From an uncultured Paracoccaceae bacterium (GTDB lineage Bacteria; Pseudomonadota; Alphaproteobacteria; Rhodobacterales; Rhodobacteraceae): a DNA stretch of 64,000 nt. Every line of letters starts with the position of its first letter. Positions within the stretch are counted from its first letter, which is position 1. Position numbers and translations under genes: made by a program. The DNA lies in NCBI GenBank assembly GCA_947503175.1, contig CANNCO010000001.1, forward strand, positions 558,001-622,000, in the 5' to 3' direction. The notes under the pieces were generated by a model, which saw nothing but the letters and a program-made list of their open reading frames with translations, searched no databases and was not told where the DNA came from. Below are positions 52,890 through 63,074 of the stretch, piece by piece.

Positions 52890-53844
52890 AAAACCACACC
52901 TTTTACAGATCGGTTCGGTCACCGACCGGATGAGATCCCGGTTCGAGGCAGAGTTCACGGTTCATATCCTGTTCGATCAGCCCGACCGGGCGGCTTTCCT
53001 GGCTCAAATGGGTCGTCAGATCGAGGCGGTGGCGACCGATGGCCATTGGGGCGTTCCCGATGATGTCATGGCGGCGCTCCCGAATCTGAAAGTCGTCTCT
53101 AGCTACGGCGTGGGCTATGACGCCATCGATGCGGATGGAGTGGCGGCCAAAGGTATTCTGGTTGCCCATACGCCCGATGTTCTCAATGACGAGGTGGCGA
53201 ACACCGCCATCATGCTGTGGCTGGCGGTGAGCCGTAACCTGATCCCCGCAGACCGCTGGGTGCGTTCCGGGGACTGGGAAGCGAAGGGGAACATGCCGCT
53301 TGCCCAGTCGGTTCAGAACCGGACGGTCGGCATCGTCGGTTTCGGGCGGATCGGCCAGACGATTGCAGACCGTGCGGCAATGTTCGATGCTCGTGTCCTT
53401 TACCACGCGCGCAGCGAGAAGGACGTGCCGCAGGAATACTATGCCGATCTGACAGAGATGGCGCGGGCGTCCGATGTGCTGATCTGTATCACGCCGGGCG
53501 GTGCGGCAACCCGCCATCTGATCAATGCCGATGTGATCGATGCGCTTGGCCCCGACGGGATTCTGATCAACGTGGCCCGCGGTTCCGTCGTCGACGAGGC
53601 AGCACTTGTTACGGCTCTGTCGGAAGGTCGGCTGGGTGGCGCCGGGCTTGACGTGTTCGAAGCAGAGCCCAAGGTTCCGGATGCGCTGAAACAGATGGAT
53701 AACGTCGTGCTGACGCCCCATATCGGCAGCGCCACGGTAGAGACGCGTCAGGCGATGGGTGACCTGACCTGTGACAATCTCAGCCAGTTCCTGAAGGACG
53801 GCACTGTCTTGACCCCCGTTCCCGAGTGCCGGGGGCTGATGTGA
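52882..53844 (+). CDS. D-2-hydroxyacid dehydrogenase
   Basis: A 320-aa NAD(P)-dependent D-2-hydroxyacid dehydrogenase of the glyoxylate/hydroxypyruvate reductase group. The nucleotide motif is [14 protein letters not shown] (about residue 149), and the catalytic Arg, Glu and His are in [17 protein letters not shown] and LTPHIGSAT. It probably reduces a 2-keto acid or glyoxylate-like product of the pathway. The ATG at 52882 overlaps the hydrolase stop. Confidence 0.86.
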   Translation: MPEKPHLLQIGSVTDRMRSRFEAEFTVHILFDQPDRAAFLAQMGRQIEAVATDGHWGVPDDVMAALPNLKVVSSYGVGYDAIDADGVAAKGILVAHTPDVLNDEVANTAIMLWLAVSRNLIPADRWVRSGDWEAKGNMPLAQSVQNRTVGIVGFGRIGQTIADRAAMFDARVLYHARSEKDVPQEYYADLTEMARASDVLICITPGGAATRHLINADVIDALGPDGILINVARGSVVDEAALVTALSEGRLGGAGLDVFEAEPKVPDALKQMDNVVLTPHIGSATVETRQAMGDLTCDNLSQFLKDGTVLTPVPECRGLM

Positions 53845-54932
53845 ACCAAATCGCTTCTGTCAGTGCCCGCCTTTTCAAGGTGCCGCTGCATGAGGTGCTG
53901 GTCGATGCAAAACACGGGGATCACACGCATTTTGAGTTGATTACGTCCACAGTGACGCTGGACGATGGGGCCCAAGGCACGGGGTACACCTATACCGGCG
54001 GTAAGGGCGGACATGCGATCCGTGCCATGATCACCCATGATCTTGCGCCGTTTCTGATCGGACAGGACGCCACGGATGTCGAGGCGCTCTACGAAGCAAT
54101 GCAATGGCACATCCATTACGTGGGACGCGGCGGTATCGCGTCCTTCGCCATCTCCGCCCTCGATATTGCGCTTTGGGATCTGCGTGGGAAGCGCAATGGC
54201 CAGCCGCTTGTCCAGATGGCGGGCGGGGCAGCGGATCGTTGCAGAGCCTATTGTGGCGGCATCGATCTGGGGTTTCCGCTACCAAAGCTTCTGGAAAGCG
54301 TTCGAGGCTATCTGGACCGCGGGTTCAACGGTGTCAAAATCAAGATCGGTCAGCCGAGCCTTGAAGAGGACATCGCCCGGATTGCGGCGGTCCGTGAACT
54401 GATTGGCCCGGACACCGCATTCATGGTCGATGCCAACTATTCCATGACCGAAAAGCAGGCGGTGATGGCGGCTAACGCCTTTGCCCCCTACGATCTTCTC
54501 TGGTTCGAAGAGCCGATCATCCCGGACAATTACGCAGGCTATGGGCGCATTGCCGATGCGACGGGTATTCCACTTGCCATGGGAGAGAACCTGCACACGA
54601 TTCATGAGTTTGAACATGCTCTGGAGTTGGCAAACCTCAGCTATCTGCAGCCCGATGCCTCGAATTGCGGAGGGATTACGGGTTGGCTGCAAGTCTCTGA
54701 TTTAGCATCCAAAAGCAACATCCCGATCTGCAGTCATGGAATGCAGGAGTTGCATGTCAGTCTAGTCGCGGCTCAACGCCATGCGGGTCTGATCGAGGTG
54801 CATTCGTTTCCGATCGACAGGTACACCGAACGGCCTTTGGTGGTCGAGGATCACCTTGCCGTTTCGCCGCAAGAAGCGGGGACCGGAGTCCGTTTCGACT
54901 GGGCGCGGCTTGAACCCTTTGAAGTGACATGA
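53841..54932 (+). CDS. Enolase-superfamily (mandelate racemase-like) sugar-acid dehydratase
   Basis: A 363-aa enolase-superfamily protein. The KxK acid/base motif is VKIKIG (about residue 172), metal ligands are in [14 protein letters not shown] and MGENLH, and the late His is in CSHGMQEL. This mandelate-racemase-subgroup pattern fits dehydration of an aldonate or aldarate. A GTG start at 53841 overlaps the previous stop as GTGA and is preceded by GGGGG. With the IlvD/EDD enzyme the operon has two unrelated dehydratases, perhaps for two epimeric acids. Confidence 0.85.
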   Translation: MNQIASVSARLFKVPLHEVLVDAKHGDHTHFELITSTVTLDDGAQGTGYTYTGGKGGHAIRAMITHDLAPFLIGQDATDVEALYEAMQWHIHYVGRGGIASFAISALDIALWDLRGKRNGQPLVQMAGGAADRCRAYCGGIDLGFPLPKLLESVRGYLDRGFNGVKIKIGQPSLEEDIARIAAVRELIGPDTAFMVDANYSMTEKQAVMAANAFAPYDLLWFEEPIIPDNYAGYGRIADATGIPLAMGENLHTIHEFEHALELANLSYLQPDASNCGGITGWLQVSDLASKSNIPICSHGMQELHVSLVAAQRHAGLIEVHSFPIDRYTERPLVVEDHLAVSPQEAGTGVRFDWARLEPFEVT

Positions 54933-54972
54933 CACGCGGGTCGTAACGGAACAGGAACAGGGAGAGTCCAAG

Positions 54973-55863
54973 ATGAAAACAGTTGGAGTCGTCGGTATCG
55001 GGGATATGGGAAGCGGGCTTGCCAAGAACCTGATCGACCAAGGGTTTTCCGTGACGGGATTCGACCCTGCACCCCATCGGATGAAGGCTTTCGCCGATCT
55101 CGGGGGAATAACTGCTGACAACGTGGCCGACGTTGGACATGCGTCAGAAGCCGTCTTTGTGATGGTGATGACCGGCGAACAGGCCAAGGAGGTAATCCTC
55201 GGCCCAGACGGGCTGGCCGAGAACATGGCAGGGGGTGGCATAATGATTCTGACCGCGACGATCAAGCCAAGCGAAGCACAGGAGATTGGTGCAGCCTTGT
55301 CGGGCAGGGATGTCCATTTGATCGACAGTCCGGTTTCGGGCGGTTTTCCAGGCGCTCAGGGCGGAACGCTCACAATGATGGCGTCGGCGCCTGCAGAGAC
55401 GTTGGAACGCGCGCGTCCGGCGATGGAAGCTGTCTCTGCGTCCATCCATCATGTGGGTAGCGAAGCGGGAGCGGGTCAGACCGTCAAAGCCTGCCTGCAA
55501 TCGCTTTTGGGCGCGATGTTTTCCGCGACTTTCGAGGCGGCGGTGCTTGCCGCAAAAGCGGGCGTTCCGGGTCAGGTTCTGTTCGATGTAGTCACTTCGT
55601 CGAGCGGCGGCTGCGGGATTACCAAGACCGCGCTTGAAAACATCATCGACCGGAAGTTCGAAGGGACGGGCAGCCATATTGCGACGATGCACAAGGATCT
55701 GGTGATCTCGCTCGATCTGGCGGGGGAACTGGGTGTTCCGATGCATATGGCGGCCAGCGCGATGCAGCTTTTTCATGCGGGTAAGACCAAGCATCCGAAC
55801 GGTGATAACTGGGTCGTGACCCGCGTGATCGAAGACATCGTCGGGGCCGAGTTGCATCGTTAG
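54973..55863 (+). CDS. beta-Hydroxyacid dehydrogenase, L-threonate dehydrogenase (LtnD)-like
   Basis: A 296-aa NAD-dependent dehydrogenase: GVVGIGDMGSGLA, substrate motif DSPVSGGFPGAQGGTL, catalytic lysine in GQTVKACLQSL. The DSPVSGG form and the QTVKACL segment resemble LtnD and relatives that oxidise the C2 hydroxyl of threonate-like acids. GGGAG precedes the ATG. A DenD-like gene in the opposite arm gives a parallel with known tetronate pathways. Confidence 0.78.
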   Translation: MKTVGVVGIGDMGSGLAKNLIDQGFSVTGFDPAPHRMKAFADLGGITADNVADVGHASEAVFVMVMTGEQAKEVILGPDGLAENMAGGGIMILTATIKPSEAQEIGAALSGRDVHLIDSPVSGGFPGAQGGTLTMMASAPAETLERARPAMEAVSASIHHVGSEAGAGQTVKACLQSLLGAMFSATFEAAVLAAKAGVPGQVLFDVVTSSSGGCGITKTALENIIDRKFEGTGSHIATMHKDLVISLDLAGELGVPMHMAASAMQLFHAGKTKHPNGDNWVVTRVIEDIVGAELHR

Positions 55864-55878
55864 GGAGGGGGAAGGGTC

Positions 55879-56742
55879 ATGAAGCTTGGCGTTATCTGTG
55901 ACGGGATCAGCCGCGATCTGAGGCATGCATTGGCGGTTATGGATGAGTTTGGGTTGGAGTATGCCGAACTGCAGTTCGTCGGTGACACGGAAGTAGGGGA
56001 CCATACGCCGCAAGAGATACGCAAAATCAAGCAGTTGCTCGTGGAGTTTGACACGCCTGTTTCCTGTCTGTCCCGCCACATCTTTGCAGGCATGACGACA
56101 GCCAACAGGCCGGGCGATGAGCTTCACACCAAGCATATGGATGCGCTCAGGCGTGTCATCGACATGGCCCATACGCTTGGGTCGCCGTTGGTGCGGATCA
56201 TGACGTCGAAGAAGGAACAGATTCTCTGGGGTCGGTATGGTGCCGAAGAATGGAACGTGGCCAAGGGTGCTTGGGATACACTGCCGCCGCTGATTGCGCC
56301 CGCGGTGGATCTTGCCCGCGCAGAAGGCGTCACGCTGGTTGTCGAGACCGGCAACGGGACAATGGTCAACTCCAATTACACGGCCCGGAAACTGATCGAT
56401 GATCTGGATGCGAAGGACGTGCTCAAGGTCCTGTGGGACCCGGCCAATAACTGCTGGTGCCATGAACGTGCCTTTCCCGATGGCTATGACGAGGTAAAGG
56501 ACGGCTACCTCGGCCATATCCACATCAAGGACGTTCAGGTCGATACGCCCCGGGCCACTTTGGAGGTGCGCGAGTTGGGGAAAGGGCAACTGGCCAAACA
56601 GTTCCGACCCATGGCCGAGGCGCTCCGTGCCGATGGCTATGGTGGGGTGATCAGTTTCGAGAGCGTGTACCACCCAGGCAATGGCAGTTTCGAAGATGGG
56701 TTTCGCAAAAGCATTGGGTTGTTCAAAGAGATATTCGGCTGA
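55879..56742 (+). CDS. Sugar phosphate isomerase/epimerase-like TIM barrel
   Basis: A 287-aa xylose-isomerase-like TIM-barrel protein (AP endonuclease 2 family). Metal-binding residues appear in LVVETGNG, LWDPANNCWC, GHIHIKDV and ISFESVYHP. It has no diagnostic substrate signature; members include tagatose 3-epimerases, hydroxypyruvate isomerases and OtnI-type isomerases. In this operon it may isomerise a keto acid made by the LtnD/DenD-like enzymes. A GGGAGGGGGAAGGG ribosome site precedes the ATG. Confidence 0.78.
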   Translation: MKLGVICDGISRDLRHALAVMDEFGLEYAELQFVGDTEVGDHTPQEIRKIKQLLVEFDTPVSCLSRHIFAGMTTANRPGDELHTKHMDALRRVIDMAHTLGSPLVRIMTSKKEQILWGRYGAEEWNVAKGAWDTLPPLIAPAVDLARAEGVTLVVETGNGTMVNSNYTARKLIDDLDAKDVLKVLWDPANNCWCHERAFPDGYDEVKDGYLGHIHIKDVQVDTPRATLEVRELGKGQLAKQFRPMAEALRADGYGGVISFESVYHPGNGSFEDGFRKSIGLFKEIFG

Positions 56743-56765
56743 CTTGCGACTGGGAGGGATTGCGT

Positions 56766-57686
56766 ATGTATGGGGTGATAGAAGGCACCGGGTTCGAGGT
56801 CATCGATCCGTCATTTGCAGACTGCCTAATCGATCATGCGCGTGTCGAACGGCTCTGGACCGGCGCGCGCTGGGCGGAAGGCCCGGCATGGTTACCGGCC
56901 GGGCGCTATCTGGTGTTCTCCGACATTCCGAACAACCGGATGATGCGCTGGGACGAAACCGATGGCTCGGTCTCGGTCTTTCGCGCACCGTCGAACTACT
57001 CGAATGGCAATACCACCGATGCCCATGGAAGGTTGGTCACGTGCGAGCACCTGACCCGACGCGTCGCCCGCACGAACCATGATGGCAGCATTCAGGTTCT
57101 GGCCGATTTGTTCGACGGTAAACGTTTGAATTCGCCCAATGACGTCGTCGTGAGATCAGATGGTTCGATCTGGTTCACCGACCCCACCTACGGTATCCTG
57201 ATCGACTACGAGGGTGCGAGGGCTGAAAGCGAAATCGGCGCATGTCATGTCTATCGTATCGATCCTGAGACGGGCGAGGTCAGCGTCGTCGCGGATGATT
57301 ACATCAAGCCGAACGGTCTGGCCTTCTCTCCCGATGAAAGGCTGCTCTACATCGCCGATACGGGCAAAAGTCACGACCCTGATGGGCCCGCCCATATCCG
57401 GCGCCATGCCGTACTGGACGATGGCACTCTGGCGGTAGGAGAGGTGATCGCTGACTGCACCAACGGCCTGTTCGACGGCTTCAGACTGGATCGCGACGGG
57501 CGGATCTGGACCTCGGCTGCGGACGGTGTGCATTGCCTTGACCCCGCAGGACGGCTTCTGGGCAAAGTGCTGATCCCGGAAACGGTCGCGAATGTGTGCT
57601 TTGGCGGAGCGAGGCTGAACCGGCTGTTCATCTGCGGAACGACGTCGCTCTACTCGGTCTATCTCGCAGTAAACGGCGCACGTTAG
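56766..57686 (+). CDS. SMP-30/gluconolactonase-family lactonase
   Basis: A 306-aa six-bladed beta-propeller lactonase. Features are WAEGPAWLPAGRYLVFSDIPNN at the start, the metal residues in LNSPNDVVV (about residue 125) and GLAFSPDERLLYIADT, typical of gluconolactonase/SMP-30. It would hydrolyse the sugar lactone formed by an aldose dehydrogenase. The start at 56766 follows GGGAGGG; a TTG two codons upstream is also open. It closes the plus-strand operon. Confidence 0.86.
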   Translation: MYGVIEGTGFEVIDPSFADCLIDHARVERLWTGARWAEGPAWLPAGRYLVFSDIPNNRMMRWDETDGSVSVFRAPSNYSNGNTTDAHGRLVTCEHLTRRVARTNHDGSIQVLADLFDGKRLNSPNDVVVRSDGSIWFTDPTYGILIDYEGARAESEIGACHVYRIDPETGEVSVVADDYIKPNGLAFSPDERLLYIADTGKSHDPDGPAHIRRHAVLDDGTLAVGEVIADCTNGLFDGFRLDRDGRIWTSAADGVHCLDPAGRLLGKVLIPETVANVCFGGARLNRLFICGTTSLYSVYLAVNGAR

Positions 57687-57688
57687 GC

Positions 57689-60133
57689 TCAGGCCTTGAC
57701 CCTCTCCATCTTGGGGTCGTGAAGCGGGGCAAGCGTCACTTCGGCAGGCACACGTTCTGTCGCCACCTCGAGTTCATAGGACCCGTCCAGAATGTAATCG
57801 GCATCCACCCCGTCGCCATTGCGCACATAACCCATACCGATCGAACGCCCGACCGTATGACCATAGCCGCCGGAACTGAGCCAACCCACGCGTTCGCCAT
57901 TGCGATAGATCGTCTCGCGGCCTGACAGGATCACTTCACCATCTGTCGTGAAGGTCGCCAGCATCTTTTTCATCCCGTTCGCGCGCTGTGCCTCGACAGC
58001 TGCCCGACCCTTGAAATCGATGTTCTTCTTCAGTTTGACGGCCCAGCCAAGCCCGGCTTCGTCCGGTGTATGGTCGGGTCCGATATCCGATGGCCAGGCG
58101 CGGTATCCCTTTTCGAGGCGCAAGGTCTCGATGGCGCGGTAACCTGCATTCCGCAGGCCATGCTTCGCGCCGGCCTTGTGCAGTTCTGCATAGACTGCCG
58201 TCGCGTATTCGACGGGCAGATGGAGTTCCCAGCCCAGTTCTCCCACATACGTGACCCGGAGCGCGTTTACCGGGCATCCGGTGATCCCGATCGTCTTTGC
58301 AGTTCCGAATGGAAACGCCGCGTCCGAGACATCATCTCGTGTCACCGCCGCCAGAACATCCCGGGCTTTTGGCCCCATTAGGGAAAGGACGGCGTTGGAC
58401 GACGTGACATCGAAAAGCTGCGCGTTCATGCCTTCGGGTATGTTTCGCGAAATCCAGTCGAAATCGTGGGTCGCAAATCCTGTACCTGTAACGATGTAGT
58501 ATTCATTCTCGGCCATCCGAACGCAGGTCAGATCGCACTCGATTCCGCCCCTGTCGTTCAGCATCTGGGTATAGATCAGAGAGCCTACGGGCCTGTTCAC
58601 GTTATTGGCGGCAATCCAGCTGAGCGCAGGCTCGGCATCCGGACCCTTAAGGACGAATTTGGCAAATGACGTCTGATCGAACAGCACCGCCGCCTCCCGC
58701 GCAGCCATGTGTTCGCGGCCCACGGGTTCGTGCCAGTTCGGGCGCTGGAAGGTGTAGATATCGCGTTGTTCTTCTCCGGCACCGAGATCGGCGAACCAGT
58801 TCGGTCGTTCCCAACCCAGCTTTTCGCCAAAGACTGCCCCATCGGCCTTGAGTATCTCGTAAAGTGGGGACTTCCGGCAGGGACGGCCGGAATCATGCTC
58901 TTCCGATGGCCAGGCCATGGTGTAATGCTTTCCATATGCCTCGACCGTCCGGGTCCGGATCCAGTCATCGTCGAAATGCGGTCGACCAAATCGTCGGATA
59001 TCGACTGGCCAAAGGTCGTAAGGTGGTTCTCCTTTTGCCACCCATTCAGCGAGGGCCATTCCGGCGCCGCCGCCAGCGGCAATGCCATAGGCGTTAAACC
59101 CGGCGCCCACAAAGAAATGTCGCAACTCAGGCGCTTCGCCCAGAATGAAGTTTCCGTCCGGCGTGAAGCTTTCAGGCCCGTTGACCAGTTCCTTGATCCC
59201 CGCATTTTCCAGTGCTGGAACCCGACCCATAGACAGTTCCATGATCTGTTCGAAATGGTCGAAATCGCTATCGAGAAGCGTGTAGTGAAATCCGGTCGGT
59301 ATTCCGTCGACGGCCCAGGGTTTGGGGTTGGATTCATACCCGCCCATGACCAACCCGCCGACCTCTTCTTTGTAGTAGGTAAGCCTGTCGGGATCGCGCA
59401 GGGTGGGCAGGTTGGCTGGCACGCCCTCGATCCGCTCTGTAACCATGTACTGGTGTTCCATCGGCACAAGCGGGACGTTCACTCCCACCGATTTTGCGAA
59501 AGCGCGGGTCCATTGACCGGCACAGGCTATGATGACTGGCGTTTCAATCCGACCGCTACTGGTCTCGACACCTTTGATCACGCCCCGGTCCACATCGACG
59601 CGTGTCACCTTGGTATCTTCGAAGATACGCGCACCCGCCATCCGCGCGCCCTTGGCGAGCGCCTGGGTAATGTCAGACGGGTTTGCCTGCCCGTCCGTTG
59701 GGAGGAATGCCGCGCCGACCACATCGTCGATCGTCATCAGGGGCCAGAGGTCGAGCGCCTCGTCCGGGGTTAGAAGCTGCATGTCCAGCCCGAAGGAATG
59801 GGCGGTGGTCGCCTGACGTTTCACTTCAGTCCAGCGTTCATCGTTGCACGCCAGCCGCAGCCCGCCGTTCATCTTCCATCCTGTCCCGAGCCCGGTTTCG
59901 GCCTCGAGCGACTTATAAAGATCCACCGAATATCCCAGAAGCTGGGTGATGTTCGCGCTTGAGCGCAGTTGCCCGACCAGCCCGGCGGCGTGAAAGGTCG
60001 TCCCGGATGTCAGCTTCTTTCGTTCCAGAAGCACAACGTCCCAACCCAGCTTCGCCAGATGATATGCTGTCGAGCATCCGACAATGCCGCCGCCAACGAT
60101 GACGGCCTGTGCTGTTTTGGGGAAATCACTCAT
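57689..60133 (-). CDS. Dimethylglycine/sarcosine dehydrogenase-like FAD-GcvT protein
   Basis: An 814-aa two-part enzyme. Residues about 1-400 are a DAO-type flavoprotein with VGGGIVGCSTAYHLA and a GTTFHAAGL motif. That histidine matches the one carrying covalent FAD in dimethylglycine dehydrogenase. Residues about 430-810 are a GcvT-like folate domain ending with KGYRAWPSDIGP and EAGLGW. Such enzymes demethylate dimethylglycine or sarcosine and pass the carbon to tetrahydrofolate. The gene overlaps the kinase stop as ATGA and is downstream of a betaine-type importer, which supports methylated glycine as substrate. Confidence 0.85.
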   Translation of the reverse strand: MSDFPKTAQAVIVGGGIVGCSTAYHLAKLGWDVVLLERKKLTSGTTFHAAGLVGQLRSSANITQLLGYSVDLYKSLEAETGLGTGWKMNGGLRLACNDERWTEVKRQATTAHSFGLDMQLLTPDEALDLWPLMTIDDVVGAAFLPTDGQANPSDITQALAKGARMAGARIFEDTKVTRVDVDRGVIKGVETSSGRIETPVIIACAGQWTRAFAKSVGVNVPLVPMEHQYMVTERIEGVPANLPTLRDPDRLTYYKEEVGGLVMGGYESNPKPWAVDGIPTGFHYTLLDSDFDHFEQIMELSMGRVPALENAGIKELVNGPESFTPDGNFILGEAPELRHFFVGAGFNAYGIAAGGGAGMALAEWVAKGEPPYDLWPVDIRRFGRPHFDDDWIRTRTVEAYGKHYTMAWPSEEHDSGRPCRKSPLYEILKADGAVFGEKLGWERPNWFADLGAGEEQRDIYTFQRPNWHEPVGREHMAAREAAVLFDQTSFAKFVLKGPDAEPALSWIAANNVNRPVGSLIYTQMLNDRGGIECDLTCVRMAENEYYIVTGTGFATHDFDWISRNIPEGMNAQLFDVTSSNAVLSLMGPKARDVLAAVTRDDVSDAAFPFGTAKTIGITGCPVNALRVTYVGELGWELHLPVEYATAVYAELHKAGAKHGLRNAGYRAIETLRLEKGYRAWPSDIGPDHTPDEAGLGWAVKLKKNIDFKGRAAVEAQRANGMKKMLATFTTDGEVILSGRETIYRNGERVGWLSSGGYGHTVGRSIGMGYVRNGDGVDADYILDGSYELEVATERVPAEVTLAPLHDPKMERVKA

Positions 60134-61026
60134 GTCAGTCCTCTTGAGCGGAAGTAGGCTTCGCTGGCCTGCCGGTAGCGCGACAGGTTCTTTTCGGAGT
60201 AGGCGGCATAGTCGAACTCAAGCGCGGAGGTGATCTCGGAGACCATGCTCCACATCGTTTCGCGCAGAAGCGATGCGCATTTCATCGCGCCATAGCTGTG
60301 CCACAGGGTCTCGTCGGGCGGCGCGCCGAAATAGGTCTCGAGCATCACCTGTTCGGCCTCGACAGGAAGTCCGGCATTGGTCGATAGACCACCCAGATCG
60401 AACAGTGGCGAGTTGAACCCGCCATACTCCCAGTCGATCAGCCAAAGGCGATCCGGTGCGCGCAGGATGTTTGCGGGCAAAAGATCGTTGTGCCCGAGAA
60501 CCAGATCGACCTTGCCCACTGCGCGTTCGAGCGTCGCGGCTTCATCTATCAGCCCGGCCAGTTTGGCCGTGTGTGGCGATCCTTTTTCGGTCAGGAATGC
60601 CGCGTAGTCCCGAAGCACATGAAACACCCAGAACGACAGCACGGGGCCTCGCACGTGTGCGGGCAAGTCTTGGTGCACGCGGCACACCAGTTGCGTCGCG
60701 GCAACCAGAGTTGCCTCTTCATGCAGATCCTCTTCTGCCAAAGCCGTTGCTTCGACATAATCGATTACCATCACACCGGGCGCGGCATAGCGGAGGGCAG
60801 GTGACAGGTCTGCGGCGGCGGCAGCACGTGCAATCGACAACTCGTTCCACCGCATCACGCCATGTTCGGGTATGTCTTCGCCTAGCCGCACGACATACCT
60901 CTGATCGTTATCGGTCACCGTCAGGTTCACGTTGGTTATGCCCCCGCCAAGGAGCATGATCTTTTGCGGGTTCTCAAAACAGCGCAGGGCACAAACCCGG
61001 GCGTGCAGCTCTTTCGACAGTGTCAT
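60130..61026 (-). CDS. Choline/ethanolamine kinase-like phosphotransferase
   Basis: A 298-aa protein kinase-like fold phosphotransferase. The catalytic loop is GHNDLLPANIL (about residue 178-188), the metal-binding motif is LIDWEYGG, and the N-terminal GGITNVNLTV is the nucleotide loop. This is the choline/ethanolamine kinase pattern. Its gene overlaps both the permease and the dehydrogenase genes. It might phosphorylate imported choline or a related amino alcohol. The coexistence of a kinase and a demethylase in one operon is unusual but not contradictory. Confidence 0.8.
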   Translation of the reverse strand: MTLSKELHARVCALRCFENPQKIMLLGGGITNVNLTVTDNDQRYVVRLGEDIPEHGVMRWNELSIARAAAAADLSPALRYAAPGVMVIDYVEATALAEEDLHEEATLVAATQLVCRVHQDLPAHVRGPVLSFWVFHVLRDYAAFLTEKGSPHTAKLAGLIDEAATLERAVGKVDLVLGHNDLLPANILRAPDRLWLIDWEYGGFNSPLFDLGGLSTNAGLPVEAEQVMLETYFGAPPDETLWHSYGAMKCASLLRETMWSMVSEITSALEFDYAAYSEKNLSRYRQASEAYFRSRGLT

Positions 61027-63074
61027 TTCAACCCCAGCCTTTCACGGGAAGACCGTGCCAGCGCGTTGACGACCCGGTCGGCGATGATCGCCAGAAATGC
61101 GACCGAAAGACCCGCGACAATGCCCTGACCGACATCGGCCTTGGTCAGGGCGATATAGACCTCTTGCCCAAGGTCGCGGGTGCCGACGAGAGCGGTGATC
61201 ACGAGCATCGACAGGGCCAGCATGATCGTCTGGTTCAGGCCCAGCAGAAGGGACGGTGCCGCCAGCGGAAGCTTGACGCGCCAGAGAAGCTGTCGGGGCG
61301 TACAGCCGGTGACCTTGCCAGCCTCGATGAGTTCAGGATCGATTGTGCGGATACCAAGTGCTGCATAGCGCACAGCCGGGGCGAGGGCATAAAGCACAAC
61401 CGCGATCAGGGCCGAGAAATCACCGACCCGGAACAGCATGACGACGGGAATCAGATAGACAAAGCTGGGCAGGGTCTGAAGCGTGTCGATGATCGCTCCG
61501 ATCACCTTGTTCGCGCGGGCATTTTGCCCGGCCCAGATGCCCAGCGGTATACCGATGAGACTGGCGAGAAAGACCGAAACGGATGTGAGATAGATCGTCG
61601 TCATCGCCTTGGCCCATAAGCCCGAGGCAGCGATGAACAGCATCATTGCTGCGGCCATCAGACCCAGCGTCCAGCCGCCGACACGACCTGCCGCCAGACC
61701 CGTGACGATCACGCCCCATGCCCATGGGATACCGTTGAAGAATTGCCTTACGGGCAGCAAAAGCCAGGTCAGAAGGAATGTCTTCACCGCATCGATGGCG
61801 TCGAAGAGATTTACGTTGATCCACTCGATGCCCGAGGCCCAGATCGTTCCCGTCGTGATCGTCATGCTGGCGGGGTAGGCGCGGAATCCGGAGACCGACA
61901 GTCCTGCGAGCGTAGTCGCCACCACGATGGCCAAGGTGACGGTCGCAATAGGATAGCGGCGATAGATCGGCAGTGACGGATCGGGTCTGGGCCGCAACCT
62001 TTGTTCTGCAAATGCCTGGCTCAAACGGTCCAAAGCGATGGCCATCACGACGATGGCGACGCCCGCTTCGATCCCGCCACCGATGTCCAACCGGCGGAGT
62101 GCCGACAAAACGTCGAACCCGAGCCCGCCGGCGCCGATCATCGAGGCGATGATTACCATGTTCAGCGTCAGCATGATGACCTGATTGACGCCCACCATCA
62201 GCGACGGCATAGCCGTTGGGATCAGTACCTTGCGCATCAGCTGCCCGCGTCGGCAACCCACCATCCGACCCGCCTCGATGACTTCTTCGGGCACGCTTTG
62301 AAGCGCCACCGTGGTGATCCGGACCATCGGCGGCATTGCGTAGATAACGGTCGCTATCAGGGCCGACACAGGACCAAAGCCGAACAGCACGAGGATCGGC
62401 ACGAGGTAGGCAAAGACGGGAACGGTTTGCATCAGGTCGAGAACCGGCCGGATGGCGCCCTCGAATGCGGCTGAGCGATAGGCGAGGATGCCCAGCGCAA
62501 GACCACCCGCCACGCCGATCGGAACGGCAATGAGGACCGAGGCCAGCGTGACCATCGCACTTTCCCATTGGCCGAAGATCGCCAGATAGGCAAAGCAGCC
62601 TCCGGCCAGCGCGGCCAAAGTCCAGTCCTTCGCATAACGCGCAATGGCCACGACGATAGCGATGATGGCCAGCCAGCTGAGCGGCGGCAGTATCTCGACC
62701 GCCTGCTGCCCCTGACCGACCGCAAATCCGTCGATCAGAAGCGATCGGACGATGTCATAGGGCCACTCGATCAGAGCCGACAGAAACCGTGTCACGTCGC
62801 GAAAGGTGAACAGGCCAAAGCTCAGATCGTCCGAAAGCCAACTGACGAAAGACGAAATCCAGTCCTCCAGCCCCAACTCATAGGCGCTGGGGAAGCGGAT
62901 GATCCAGCGGGCGTCCAGTGCCTTGTACAGGGCGAAGGACCAAGTCGACAGCGCCCAGGTCACCACAAACAACCCTATCCAGAACAGGCGCGGCCCGCTT
63001 AGAAGGCCCGAAATCCATGCCTGGACTGCGCGATCCGGTGGGGCTGTGCCCGCTGCGTGATCCTGCTGGCTCAT
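61023..63074 (-). CDS. Glycine betaine/proline-type ABC permease with two fused permease domains
   Basis: A 683-aa inner-membrane protein holding two BPD-type permease domains in tandem (about residues 130-370 and 440-680). Each has an EAA loop: EVIEAGRMVGCRRGQLMRKV and ELIEAGKVTGCTPRQLLWRV. It resembles a duplicated ProW fused into one chain, so one polypeptide can form the whole translocation pore. Its ATG overlaps the ATPase stop by one base, and its stop overlaps the kinase ATG. The binding protein is not in the window, probably beyond the right edge. Confidence 0.9.
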   Translation of the reverse strand: MSQQDHAAGTAPPDRAVQAWISGLLSGPRLFWIGLFVVTWALSTWSFALYKALDARWIIRFPSAYELGLEDWISSFVSWLSDDLSFGLFTFRDVTRFLSALIEWPYDIVRSLLIDGFAVGQGQQAVEILPPLSWLAIIAIVVAIARYAKDWTLAALAGGCFAYLAIFGQWESAMVTLASVLIAVPIGVAGGLALGILAYRSAAFEGAIRPVLDLMQTVPVFAYLVPILVLFGFGPVSALIATVIYAMPPMVRITTVALQSVPEEVIEAGRMVGCRRGQLMRKVLIPTAMPSLMVGVNQVIMLTLNMVIIASMIGAGGLGFDVLSALRRLDIGGGIEAGVAIVVMAIALDRLSQAFAEQRLRPRPDPSLPIYRRYPIATVTLAIVVATTLAGLSVSGFRAYPASMTITTGTIWASGIEWINVNLFDAIDAVKTFLLTWLLLPVRQFFNGIPWAWGVIVTGLAAGRVGGWTLGLMAAAMMLFIAASGLWAKAMTTIYLTSVSVFLASLIGIPLGIWAGQNARANKVIGAIIDTLQTLPSFVYLIPVVMLFRVGDFSALIAVVLYALAPAVRYAALGIRTIDPELIEAGKVTGCTPRQLLWRVKLPLAAPSLLLGLNQTIMLALSMLVITALVGTRDLGQEVYIALTKADVGQGIVAGLSVAFLAIIADRVVNALARSSRERLGLK

